Positions 37,098-49,297 of a stretch of 64,000 bases of DNA are shown piece after piece (positions within the stretch are counted from its first letter, which is position 1; each line of letters opens with the position of its first letter). The stretch covers positions 46,733-110,732 of the forward strand of contig JASWJB010000127.1 of the NCBI GenBank assembly GCA_032433595.1. Direction: 5' to 3'. The notes under the pieces are model-generated. The model did no database searches, was not told the origin of the DNA, and was given only the letters and a program-made list of their open reading frames with translations. Source of the DNA: Conoideocrella luteorostrata. Lineage: Eukaryota > Ascomycota > Sordariomycetes > Hypocreales > Clavicipitaceae. The translations under genes and the position numbers were made by a program.

Positions 37098-37122
37098 CTC
37101 TCTCTCTCTCTCTCTCTCTCCC
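37098..37122. repeat. CT dinucleotide microsatellite
   Basis: About 12 consecutive CT units, about 690 bp upstream of the CDC42 start. Confidence 0.9.
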
Positions 37123-37810
37123 GCACAGAGCACAAACTAGTTGACCAGATGATAGAGTGATACAGTCAATTAATTACTAAAATGCCACGGCGACGTGTAA
37201 CTACCTCCATACTCAAGTAGTTATTGTAGGAATAGGGCTTGCCCCGTGGAAGGTACCGAGAACTCTAACCTCCCTGTGCTGTGTGCTGTCCTATCAAGTT
37301 TGGCGCTGGCTCGTGCTACTGCTCCACTGATCCCGACCCTTAAATCAGACTTGCGCCGAATGAACCAATTGGCCTGGGTTGTCTGCACCAGGCGAAGAGA
37401 CCCTACCTGGGTGCGCCTCGCACTGTTGCAGAGCGACAGCCAACAGCCAACAGCCCAGCACCAGCAGCTCACCCCACCCTTGCCTGGCCGCTGCATCTCA
37501 GTGCCCGTTCTCTAATCTGGTTGGATGCCGCTTTGGTTGGTCGCTTGCTCTGGTCGGCTCACTCCCGTGCCTCTCTCTGCTTAGCTCGACCTCGCTCGAC
37601 CGCTTCACAATTCAAGCCCACTCTCTTCACCGTGTTCGTCTTGCCATCATTCATCATCCATCATCGCCGCCATCACCCGACATACGCAGCCGCATCTGCA
37701 TCAACATCCGCCACCGCACCTACGCTACCCTCCTGGCACTTTGCGCCGTTACTCTTGCGACCTTCATCCATCAACAACGAGCAACTACACACGACAACAA
37801 CATCCCCATT

Positions 37811-38844
<1,034 letters not shown>

Positions 38845-40299
38845 GAGGATAGCTCGCAAATGAATACAGGATAGGAAAGAGTTCAGCTAGGGAACAAAAA
38901 GAAAGATGAGCGCGCGAATTATTACATGGACGATACAACTTCCCTCCGTATATTGCTGTTGCATGACTAGAAGGAGACGGAGTCTTGTGGACAAAGATGA
39001 CTTTTTAAAACAAAGGGAACCAAGCAGAGATGAATGATGGCGGCGGTGATGGCCGAGGCTCCATATGTGACATGGCGGACGAGTCATCTGGCCAATGAGT
39101 CAGAAGAGCCCCAAGGGCTTAGAGAAGAGTCAGGAAACGATATGTTCTCTGTGGCTCTTTTTTGGTTATTATGCTCTCGCAAAGGGCTACGATCGTGGAC
39201 TGATACCGCGCCCGCATGACAACGGATTGTCTCTTTGTTTGAATTGATATCACCGCATGGCTGGATAACGCAAGGCCTCTGGCCATTCGGACAACGTCTA
39301 CAAGGACCGGATCCGTGTGCTGTCTATGGTTTCACTACATTTTGTTTGGCCTTTGGTGGGTCTGAGCAATTTTATTTTATTTTATTTTATTTTCATATTG
39401 TTTCCCTTGGTTTCATTCTTTCCATATATGCAAGATGGGATGCTTCGATAGGACAGTTTGGCGATTGGAGTGCAATTATATCGATGATTCTTTTTAATTA
39501 AACAGTCTTGTCGTGTGCTTGGCTTTGGCGTAGTGGTTGTAATTACTTGCTGTGGCCTGATAAGATGATGGTATTCCACTTACTACCATTCATGTATATG
39601 CATCATACGTTTCATGAGGCCCACGTTGGAGTAGCGGTAGTGGTTCACCTTACAACCCTTATTTCATCACCTGTTTGTACAGCTTGTTCCGTATGACGAC
39701 GATTCTGGCCCCGCCAACCTCAGTTTCTATTGTGGACGGTATTAAAGACAGCGTGAGGTTCTGCATCGAACCGTGGTACGTCGTTCAGAGCCCTTTTGCC
39801 TCTGCCTCGTTGAAGAAAACATCCGCTCCTACCGACAAGAGAATGTTTCAATCCCAGCAAATATTGTGGGCTCCGTTTCACTAATGGGTTTCTGACTTCT
39901 CTGTTGTGTAGACTGGTTAAACTGCTTAGCCCTGGATTTTTGACTGCATCAATCTACGTCAACATTGGAGGGGAAAACGGCAGGCGGAGAGGTTCGTTCC
40001 AAAACGCTATTCCAAGATCAGCATTCACGGGGCAAGTCGTTGGAACTAGCCTCCATACTTCCTTCCTCATGCCACTCATATTAGTCTCGGAATGACGACA
40101 CTTATAAATGAACGAATGATCAGTCACCGCAAACCGCTTCTTTGGAAGTTCTTTTTTTAATTTATCTCCGAACCATTCACTTTTTATTGCCCTCTTCCCC
40201 TTTGCTTCGCCGCACTGTGATATAAACATCATTCAAGTCGGCGGTCAACATACGTAAGTACTTGAGTAACGGATCGAGAAGCATCTCGTGCCAACAGTC
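38845..40299. other. Intergenic region between CDC42 and the agmatinase-like gene
   Basis: No gene is supported. A (TTTTA)n microsatellite is at about 39370-39394. Confidence 0.5.
39370..39394. repeat. TTTTA pentanucleotide microsatellite
   Basis: Five tandem TTTTA units in non-coding DNA. Confidence 0.85.
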
Positions 40300-41763
40300 A
40301 TGAAGGCAGCTGCACTTGTCGGCCTGCTCTTCTGGAGTAGCTTGTCTTCAGCGTGTGCAGGGCACGAAGATGGGAAGAAGTGGACGAAGGAAGAACTTGC
40401 CGAGTTGGAGGCGAATTGGGGCCAAGAAGTGAGTCTCTCCTGTCTTTTCTGATCCAGTAGCTGCTTGGATTGGATTTGATAGCACCAAAAGGACGCCACC
40501 GTATTGTCAAGGGCTAATATGAATAAATCCGCAGTGGTCCTTCAGTGGAATCGGAAGTTTTGCCCATTTAGACCATACCAAGTGTCTGCTTGATCCGGCA
40601 GTGCAGTATGACATTGCTATCGTTGGGGCACCTTTTGATACGGCAGTTGCGTATCGACCAGGTAAACATTCACTGTTCCAGGCATTCATCGGCTGCAGAT
40701 ATCCCCTCGTCTTCTTTATGTCCACAATTATCACTCACATCCATACAGGCGCCCGTTTTGGCCCAAGAGCAATCCGCCATGCTTCGGGTCGTCAAGTCGC
40801 ATTCCGCGCCTTCAACCCTCGCGCCAACATCAGTCCATATCAGAATTGGGCTAAGATCATTGACTGCGGCGATATACCTATCACGCCCTTTGACAACAAC
40901 ATTGCCCGGGAGCAAATGACCGAGGCTTCAAAGCTTCTCGGCAACAGACGCGGCGTTTCTGTTCTGAAGCCCAAGCCAATGCTTATGACGCTAGGGGGTG
41001 ATCATAGGTTGACTCTCCCTGCTTTGCGGGCTCTGAATGAAATATACGGACGGCCTGTTCGAGTTCTTTACTTTGATAGTACGATTTCCCCATTCCTCAC
41101 TTACATGGGCCACGATATCTGAATTTACGTACGCCAATCATTTGAGTACAGCCCACCTGGATACCCGGAACCCAGCGGCCTACCCATCCCACTGGGGGCA
41201 TCACGCACTTCACCCACGGCTCCATGTTCTGGATGGCCAACCAAGAAGGCCTCCTCTCCAACGCTACGCACGAAAAATCCGTTCATGTCGGTCTGCGCAC
41301 CCACCTCATCGGCAACGACTTCAACGATAACGATGACGACACCAACCAAGGATGGGTGCGCTTCTCAGCCGACGACAATGACGAGATCGGCACGACTGGC
41401 ATCATTGACGGCATCATGGGGACCCTGGAGACCAAAGACCCAGTGTATTTGTCCATGGATATTGACGTGCTCGATCCGGCGTGTGCGCCTGGCACGGGAA
41501 CCCCCAAACCAGGCGGTTGGGCGACCCGGGAGCTGATTCGCATTTTACGTGGTATTGAAGGCTTGAACTTCGTGGGTGCGGATTTCGTGGAGGTGTCACC
41601 AACGTATCAGGGCAATGAGGAGGAGACAGCCTTGGCTGCTGCGCAGGTGGTATATGAGGTGTTGAGTTTGATGGTGAAGAGGGGGATGAATGGGATCGTC
41701 AAAGAAGGCCGCGGGAAGGATGAGTTGCAAGAGCTGTGGCTGTTGGTGAAATGCATGCAGTGA
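40300..41763 (+). pseudogene. Agmatinase/ureohydrolase-family gene, disrupted by a one-base frameshift
   Basis: Four exons (40300-40428, 40535-40661, 40749-41078, 41152-41763). The protein opens with a signal-peptide-like MKAAALVGLLFWSSLSSACA, then GAPFDTAVAYRPGARFGPRAIR, GGDH and the second metal motif SMDIDVLDP, all typical of Mn-dependent ureohydrolases. Exon 4 starts in frame (HLDTRNPAAYPSHWG), but the conserved continuation (ITHFTHGSMFWM) is one frame away. The break falls in the five-G run at 41194-41198, where four Gs would restore it. Two further oddities are DTHLD instead of the usual DAHLD at intron 3 and RNP where many relatives have WNP. The enzyme would hydrolyse agmatine or a related guanidino compound outside the cytosol. 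If the extra G is real, the product lacks the second metal site and is inactive; otherwise it is a base-call error. Confidence 0.8.
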
Positions 41764-42628
41764 CGGTGTTGAAGGGTGATCCATGATTATAATGTTCTGG
41801 TAAAGGTGCTCAGGGGTTCGGGTCGTGGTGTTGGGGAAGGGTGATGGTGTTCTCAAGAGGTCGAACGGCAGACTTCGTTTTAGGTGGAACCTATGTGAGA
41901 AGAGCCTTGGGTAGCTACAATATGGGATGCGACTCAGTATGATGAGAATGAGATGGAATTCTGATAATGAGTTATCGAGGTCAAGCGACGTGCTAAGTAC
42001 GAAGTAATCTAGCTACTTCTCATCCAGGCTTTTGGCAAGGAAAGTTTACCCTGTTACTGAGTAGATAGTTTGATAACTATTGAATGTCCTAGCTATGGAG
42101 TATATCATAGCCGCATTCATATCGTGCATACATTGCTCCATCAAAAGAACCCTTAGATGAAACTACCCTGACATTCTTCTTGAAGAGTCTAGCAAGATAC
42201 AGCACATGCCGTCCCGGAAGCCAATGCAAAACGTGTCCTGGCGTGGGCAAAGCGAAGCACTGTATCAAATGCGTTCCCAGAATGAAGGTTTGGTTCAATC
42301 ATGTTGGATGCCCATTTGACTCGCGTAATTTTACTCTGCATTCTCCGTTGGTTAAGTTGGGTTACATGCAGCCACGACGTTAGTTATGCCACAAGGCTCG
42401 CAAACGGTATGATACGATGGACGACCCCTGAGCTGAGCGAGAGATGTATTGTACTCCGTATGCTGGTAGGTTCATAATCATAGCAAGACAACCAAATACA
42501 AGCAACTAGCCTATCCATGCGTGCGTCCATCACCCGCTGGTTGAAGAAAGGTCAGCGCTGTAGCCGCGATCCACATTTCGCCCGATCGGCAAGGAGAAAG
42601 CCCGCCAGCCTTCTTTCACGCATGACGA

Positions 42629-42688
42629 TACGGAGTACTCCGTAGTCACATAGTGCTTAGTTGTGCTCCGTAGTCGCTGTACGGAGTA
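42629..42688. repeat. Cluster of TACGGAGTA palindromes
   Basis: A perfect 16-bp palindrome TACGGAGTACTCCGTA at 42629-42644 is followed by a GCTCCGTAG half-site and a further TACGGAGTA at 42680-42688. It is the densest instance of the motif that recurs through the window. Confidence 0.85.
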
Positions 42689-44446
42689 CAATAACTGCCG
42701 TTGGTTTACATTGGTTTGCGCGAGCATGAGTTGGGGACTGAACACACAAAGGCATGGATGAATGACCCCTGTAGTAGTGCTGCTGCGCAGGCGACGTCAC
42801 AAATTAACCTTATACATGGTTATTATATGATATGACTAAGTAGTAACACTCTACGGAGTCCGGCGCACGGAGTACTCGCGTTGCATCATAGGCTCTTTCA
42901 GGGCCTGGCCGAGGAATCAAAACAAAGCAATCCCGGTCTAGGGCATTTCGGTGCTAGATCTGCTGTAGAGGATTCTTGTGCCTGTCTTGGGAACAATATT
43001 TTGCATGTCGTATGTATTATAGATGTATGGATTTGAGCTCCGCTCCAGTCATCAATTTCTTGTGTCACTCATGAATTGCCGCTATGTCTTGCCCGCGACC
43101 GTCCCGGAGGATGACACAAGCTGGCTGGTTAGTTGTCCAGAAGCCGCATCCGGATGTGATTCTATTTACGGCTGGACTGCCTCTTGTTTTTCTGCATGAG
43201 TGTGTGCTTCATTGATGGATCACCAGCATCGCCCACTTGCAAAAGTCTCTGAGAGCTCTTTTCCAAAGCCCCGCCACGATGGAGTCGGAGAGATTACTTC
43301 TGGGTTAGGTAGGCGCCCGACACGCCAGCCTGGGCCTAGATCCCCCTTTCCGTGATGCGGTTGGTGTGTTGCAGTGGGTGTGGGTTTGCGGAAAGAGCGA
43401 ATGCAAATAAGGAGGGAGTATTAATATCGTATTTTAATTGAATGGCGAATTTACCACGAGGCAGTCAACTTTAATATGAGACATCTGCGTGAATAAGCTG
43501 AGCATAAACGAATGCTGCATGCCGCAGTTCGTTTGTTGCTAAAACGGAATAGCGTCTCATTCAAGAAGTGCAAATCAGCGTCGGTTTTGGGGAATTCACC
43601 TTCCGCCGGTGACTTGTGATTCAGTAATTTTTATAACTGTTTTCGTCGCCTCTTGTTTTGCTTGTAGGATAGATGAACTGTACAGTGACGTGCTGCAATG
43701 TTTCTCACCGTGTGGGGCCAAAAGGAGTTGCATTCACGCAGATTTTACATACAATACGATTCTTACGCACTTTGTGAACGTCGTTACGGACCGAATGTCA
43801 TTTATAGCCGGAGTGATGAGACCAACAGGAATAACGCATATTCTATGATCGTTGGCGCGAAGGAAGTTCTTTGCATATCAATACTGCCGGCGTTCGGGCT
43901 TCTAGGCCTGTCATTGGATGGGCGTGGGGAGTGTTGAACCTAGGCAGGGACGAATGGGAGACGAGAAAGCTTCTCTCTTCGGTTGTTCGCTTTATGCAGC
44001 TTACTGGCATTATCGGCCCAACTCTACGGAATACTCTGCAGATGATACAGGTATTGTGAAGGAAGTGCATGTGCAAACCATATTTCAGTGTCGGCTGGCC
44101 TTCTTACGAGACAGCTAGTTTCAAGAAACGGTGGGAAACAATGACACGCAACGACAATACTATATACGTGATCTACGTGCCCTGAGATACGGCGTAACTA
44201 CTTCATATACGGACTGAGAAATAGGCGTCTTACGATGTACGCCTCATCTCTCTATGCCGTGGGTGGATGAGATAGCCTAGCTGATCAATGCACGTTTGAC
44301 ATCGAGAAATGAAGCTGTTCAACAAAGGACGGCAAGTCATGATTGCTGGTGATGCCTTTATAGTACTGTGCTGTGGTCGTGTGTGCAATCAAATTTTCGA
44401 AAAGATAAAAATGGGAGGACCAGCATAAGCTAAAGTTATTGTACTC

Positions 44447-44495
44447 CCGTTCTGCGCTCCGTTCTGCGCTCCGTTCTGCGCTCCGTTCTGCGCTC
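44447..44495. repeat. 12-bp tandem repeat, four copies
   Basis: CGTTCTGCGCTC repeats four times head to tail and runs directly into a TACTCCGTA motif (44498-44506). It is non-coding. Confidence 0.9.
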
Positions 44496-46885
44496 TGTAC
44501 TCCGTACTCCTTACTCTGTTCCTAGTATTGTATTACAATAAGTTATGCCTGGCATGGGATTGAATCACCGCCCAGTGCACAATGCTGCTGCTGCCCCTGG
44601 CCGATCCCTGCCAGGGGTTCATTTAACTCGAGGTCAGTCCCCCTCCACGACCCGTTCGGGCAACTCCACATCTCAAAAAGCTGCCGGACTTAGATGGGTG
44701 CATAATTGTTCTTGTTCTCCGTATTGTGTTGTACAACATCGCTCTGGTATGACGAACTTCACATTACACGGGATCATATGTGCAATACTCCGCACATCAC
44801 GCAGTACTGTATCCTGCAGCGTACAGCTGCCGTCTGGATGTGCCAAACAACTGCCGACAACATCCCGCAGTGCGTACTTACTTGCTTTGCTGAGGGCACC
44901 CGGAATGCTACGGAGCGGAGTACTCCTGTAACTACTCTGTACGGAGTACTCCTTCTCCGTTTGCGCTACCAGACCAGCCCAACTTGTGGAGACTAACTAG
45001 TTAGTTAGTCGACCGCTAAAACAAGAATCCATCAGGGCCCAAGGCTTTCCCAATGGTCCCATTCTGGCTTGTGCCCTCCTGTTCGCCCCTTGTTCTTCTT
45101 GGTTCGCCCCCTCGTCCTGTTTTCAGTTTCCAGCCAACCAGTGGCCGCGATCCAGACAGCCCAAGCCCCTGATCCAGGTACAACGTCAGGTACCTCATGT
45201 TATCACACATGCGGCACATCCATGTACATCTGCTGCGCATGTGCACAGCACCAGGTGCTGAGGTATCGTACCGGTATTGTACTCCGTACTCCGTGAAGTA
45301 AAGTACAATACAATCAATCAGCCTCCTCGTCGATGGCACCTTTAGCTAGGTCTCCTAGCGCGCGTCAAGTTAGCAGTTGGTCAGTCGGCTGCTCTCTGTT
45401 CCTGAGGCTTGCCATACATCCGTCTTCCAATCCCGCGTAGTCACGCCTAGGTACATAGATACTTAGCACTCGCGCTTGCGTCCTCTTTCTCCTATTCCCC
45501 CACGGATGCATCGTTGACGTCTTGCATCCTAATTCCTCTCTCTCTGTCTTCTTGTTCTCTTCTCGAGCCTTTAATTCGTTATTTTTAATAATTCCTTCGC
45601 TGCATCAATACAGCATTGTACGGATTGATTCGCATCTTGCCGCGCTCTGCCTCTTGCGCTTTGCTTCTTTTTCTTGCCTGGCCCTGCATCTGTCTCTATT
45701 GCCCGGGGCCCCCTTGTTCACCACGTCTTGGCTGCATCCATTTGCACGCGGCCGAGCATCCTGTCCCTTTTTCTCTTCACCCCCCCGGCTTGCTCCACCA
45801 CTTACCATCTATCACGCTCGCTCTTCGTCCTTACAACAGCTGTGCTCCGTAGGGAGTATTGACTGGTCCCCTTGTTGAGGGTGCTGCCGTTCTGCACCGA
45901 GCATCCTCCTCTCGAGCCAGCCTCCGGCCGACCAATCCCCTGAAAGTGTCGTCGACCTCCACTTCGCTTCTTCTGCCCGGCTCTTTCGTCTTCACGACCA
46001 CGCGCCTTCGCCTTCTTTTGCTCGTTTCTCGTTTCTCGTCTTGCAGCATTGAAGTTGGTCTGTCTGTGGGCTATTCTGCTCCAGATGCAGCTCTTCTTCG
46101 AAGCCCTCCTTTGAGATCTCATCTTCTTCCTCTTATCCACACTCGTTTTCCCTTTTTTTGAAATCTTTAATTTCTGTCTTGGCTCCCGCCGTAATTCGCA
46201 TAGTCTGCCTCCCAGGACTCAAGTCCTTTCTCTTCCGACAGACGCCAGAGCTACTCCGTACACTTCAGGTATCCTTCTCAGGTCCGACCGCTCCAGGCTT
46301 CGTCCCAAATTTCTCGGCCGAACGTTTCGACAAGCTCGCTCTATCCCTTCGACCTGTATTTCGCGTCGCTACTTCGGACGACTTGAGCTCGGCACACAGG
46401 TTGCTTGCCATCTTTCACTCTCTTTTTCGGCAGCTTTGTTTCACATCTCATAGCCCACCTACGTTTGGTGTCGTGTCACGTCACGCTGCTCTGTATTCTC
46501 AGCGTACTTTTTAAAGTCCATATTCTCGCCAGATCAGAATTACATTGCATAAATACGCCTTCCTTATTCCTGGCCAATTAACCACTCTTTCTATTGTCCG
46601 GTTTCAGTTTAATATTATTTGCTCCTCTTCAGCTGGCTACTCTTCTCTCGATTCGATCGACGACGGGCTCATCCGGTAGCCTGACATATTATATCAAGAT
46701 TTTCAAGTCCAATCCTCGAAATCCAGCCATCTTAGGTGTTCTATAACATTTTTGGGACCAGACCTCACATTACCTTCACCTCCTTTGACTCTTTCCGTGC
46801 CTTTTGTAGGGCACGTACAGATTTCAAAACGGCTGTTCTATCGCACCGCGGGCGGGACTCACTTGTCCCCCCTCATCTTCTCAGG

Positions 46886-49297
46886 ATGCAGGATCTAAAC
46901 GGACCCGTTGGCCAAGGTGCCAATGGACACACTAACACTCGATTTCAGGGCCACGCTTCAAAGCCGTCCAACAGTGAAACTGGGTTCTCTCACGGTGCCT
47001 TTACATCCAACATCTCCGGATTTGCGGACCGCCACCCTCGCCGAGGAAATATTCCATCACTGAATACCCAGTCAATGGGCCAGAACCACAATGCGTCTCC
47101 AAATGCAAACGACATGACTACTCCCGGCACTGCCTTCGATATGCAGTTCACTCCTCTTCTGCCTTCTCAACTTCTTCTCGGCAGTCCCTTCCAGCCAGGC
47201 AGCCCTGCCGCTTTTGGCAGCCCTCAGTTCCAGAGCTTGCCCAGCTTTCAGCAGAACCATCAGCAGCAAGGTGGGAGCAACCAACAGCACAATGGCGGAA
47301 TGTCTAGCCCTGTTCAACAAAATATCTCCCCTCATCAGCCATACCAGACCATGGTTTCTCCCTCCGCGTACGGCGCCCCTCAGTTTTACCCACCTCAATC
47401 ACCAACAGCCGGCTTCAACATGCAGTCTGCCATGCAACCTGCCTCTCCCGTCTTGGGCTCTAGCGTAGTGAATGGAACTAGCCGAACCGTTTACCTGGGC
47501 AACATCCCTCAGGACACCACTGCTGAGGAGATTCTTGGACACGTCCGAAGTGGTCAAATTGAATCAGTTCGCCTTCTGCCTGATAAGAACTGTGCCTTCA
47601 TCTCCTTTCTCGACGCCAGTTCCGCCACTCACTTCCACTCTGACGCCATTTTGAAAAAGCTCTGTGTCAAGGGACAGGATATCAAGGTTGGGTGGGGCAA
47701 GCCATCCCAAGTACCAACGTCCGTAGCACTCGCTGTTCAGCAGTCCGGCGCGTCGCGAAACGTGTATCTGGGCAACTTGCCTGAAGAGATCACTGATGAC
47801 GAGATACGTGAGGATCTGGGAAAGTTTGGCACTATTGATACTGTCAAAATTGTGCGAGAGAAGAGCATTGCTTTCGTTCACTACCTTTCCATTGCCAACG
47901 CGATCAAAGCTGTCTCGCAGCTTCCCCAGGAAGCCAAATGGCAGGCTCCTCGCCGGGTCTACTATGGCAAGGACAGGTGTGCCTATGTCTCTAAAACCCA
48001 ACAGCAGAACGCCGCCCAGTATCTTGGTATTGCTCCTGGATATGCTCACATGCTGACCGGTGCTGATCGCGATCTCATCTCAAATGCCCTTGCACAGCAA
48101 TCTGTGGCTGCCGCCGCCGTCGCAACAACTGCTGGTGGAATCAACAATCTGGGGAACAGAACCATTTACTTGGGCAATATTCATCCCGAGACGACTATCG
48201 AGGAGATTTGCAATGTTGTTCGCGGTGGTCTGCTGCATCACATCCGATACATCCCTGATAAGCACATTTGTTTCGTCACCTTCATCGATCCCACTGCCGC
48301 TGCCTCCTTCTATGCCCTGAGCAACCTTCAGGGCCTCATGATCCACAACCGTAGACTGAAGATTGGTTGGGGCAAACATTCTGGTGGACTCCCTCCTGCA
48401 ATTGCTCTCGCAGTCAGTGGAGGCGCATCTCGCAATGTGTATGTTGGTAACCTGGAGGAAACCTGGAATGAAGAGCGCCTTCGCCAAGATTTCTCCGAGT
48501 ACGGTGAGATTGAGCTTGTCAACACTCTTCGTGAGAAGAGCTGCGCATTTGTCAACTTCACCAATATCGCGAATGCCATCAAGGCTATCGAGGCCATCCG
48601 CGGTAGGGAGGATTACAGGAAGTTCAAGGTGAACTTTGGCAAGGATCGTTGCGGAAACCCCCCCCGACAGATGCAGACGCAGCAGCAGCAGCAGGGTCAG
48701 TCTCCCAACGGTGATGGAATGTCTTCGCCCCCACCTACTGGTTCACAGAATGGCGGCTCCCCTCCGAACGGTTCTACTCAGAATTCAGCCGCTCTTTTCA
48801 ACGCACAGAGCAACCCCTTGACACTGTACTTGAGTCAATTGTCACAGCAGGCTCAACAGCAACAGCATCAACAGCAGCCCCAGCATCTGGCCATGCAGCA
48901 AAATTTCCTCTTCAACACAGCTCAGTCCTCTCCCAATGAGTTGGGCTTGGACATTCCTCAGCAGGGCTCTCTTGGCGGACATGGTCAGTCTGCAAGCATT
49001 TCCAATGGCTACGGTGCGAACATCGGAACATCGGGAGCTACAACCATTGGCGGCCTGCTCGCCCCTGGAAACGGTCGAGGCTCACACAATCGGGCTGTTA
49101 GTCTCCCCGTTCTGGCTCCTGGTTTCGAAAACGGTGGAGGCAACAGCCCAAACAGCTTAGCCGGCAGCAATGGCAGCGATGGTGAACGACGTGGTCATCA
49201 CTATCAGTCCAGCTTTGGTGGATTGGGAGCTGCTGGCTTTGGCCTTGCAATTCAGAGTGGTCTTAACGGCTGGGTCGAGGAGGAAGTAGCCAACTAA
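46886..49297 (+). CDS. Four-RRM RNA-binding protein, Mrn1/Nrd1-like
   Basis: A single exon gives 803 residues from the first ATG of the frame (MQDLNGPVGQG). A Gln/Pro/Ser-rich disordered N-terminus precedes four RRMs at about residues 199-275, 291-365, 424-495 and 515-590. Each shows RNP2 (TVYLGNIPQ, NVYLGNLPE, TIYLGNIHPE, NVYVGNLEE) and RNP1-like (CAFISF, IAFVHY, ICFVTF, CAFVNF) elements. RRM pairs are followed by similar GWGK/FGKDRCG and AVSGGASR linkers, which suggests duplication of a two-RRM unit. The C-terminus is Gln-rich (QQQQHQQQP), then Gly/Ser/Asn-rich. Mrn1 in budding yeast and Nrd1 in fission yeast bind mRNAs and repress or stabilise them, including mRNAs of differentiation genes. 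The long pyrimidine-rich leader suggests post-transcriptional control. Confidence 0.92.
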   Translation: MQDLNGPVGQGANGHTNTRFQGHASKPSNSETGFSHGAFTSNISGFADRHPRRGNIPSLNTQSMGQNHNASPNANDMTTPGTAFDMQFTPLLPSQLLLGSPFQPGSPAAFGSPQFQSLPSFQQNHQQQGGSNQQHNGGMSSPVQQNISPHQPYQTMVSPSAYGAPQFYPPQSPTAGFNMQSAMQPASPVLGSSVVNGTSRTVYLGNIPQDTTAEEILGHVRSGQIESVRLLPDKNCAFISFLDASSATHFHSDAILKKLCVKGQDIKVGWGKPSQVPTSVALAVQQSGASRNVYLGNLPEEITDDEIREDLGKFGTIDTVKIVREKSIAFVHYLSIANAIKAVSQLPQEAKWQAPRRVYYGKDRCAYVSKTQQQNAAQYLGIAPGYAHMLTGADRDLISNALAQQSVAAAAVATTAGGINNLGNRTIYLGNIHPETTIEEICNVVRGGLLHHIRYIPDKHICFVTFIDPTAAASFYALSNLQGLMIHNRRLKIGWGKHSGGLPPAIALAVSGGASRNVYVGNLEETWNEERLRQDFSEYGEIELVNTLREKSCAFVNFTNIANAIKAIEAIRGREDYRKFKVNFGKDRCGNPPRQMQTQQQQQGQSPNGDGMSSPPPTGSQNGGSPPNGSTQNSAALFNAQSNPLTLYLSQLSQQAQQQQHQQQPQHLAMQQNFLFNTAQSSPNELGLDIPQQGSLGGHGQSASISNGYGANIGTSGATTIGGLLAPGNGRGSHNRAVSLPVLAPGFENGGGNSPNSLAGSNGSDGERRGHHYQSSFGGLGAAGFGLAIQSGLNGWVEEEVAN

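Larger units (their letters stand above)
32097..37810. other. Gene-poor region upstream of CDC42
   Basis: I find no supported gene in about 5.7 kb. The segment near 32930-33020 is GC-rich with C-runs (CCCCCGATCACCGGCCCCCGACCCCCGATC). A GT microsatellite lies at 36667-36690 and a CT microsatellite at 37098-37122. The last 500 bp are CT-rich and dense in CATC/CACC words, consistent with the CDC42 promoter and leader. Confidence 0.5.
41764..46885. other. Long intergenic and 5'-leader region upstream of the RRM gene
   Basis: About 5.1 kb without a supported gene. Most of the dispersed TACGGAGTA/TACTCCGTA motifs are here (42452, 42629, 42680, 44498, 44940, 45280, 46252), with a 12-bp tandem repeat at 44447-44495. 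From about 45480 the sequence is strongly pyrimidine-rich (CTCTTC, TTTCTC), as in a very long leader. An in-frame stretch without ATG precedes the RRM start, and an AG at 46734-46735 may be the acceptor of a leader intron. Confidence 0.5.

Noticed and set aside
36667..37122. Short regularly spaced repeats considered as a CRISPR array
   Set aside because: They are plain GT and CT microsatellites without spacers, in a eukaryotic genome.
45522..46514. Several frames of 100-118 codons in the RRM leader
   Set aside because: Pyrimidine-rich sequence gives Ser/Leu/Phe/Pro-rich frames on the plus strand; none resembles a protein. They may act as upstream ORFs at most.
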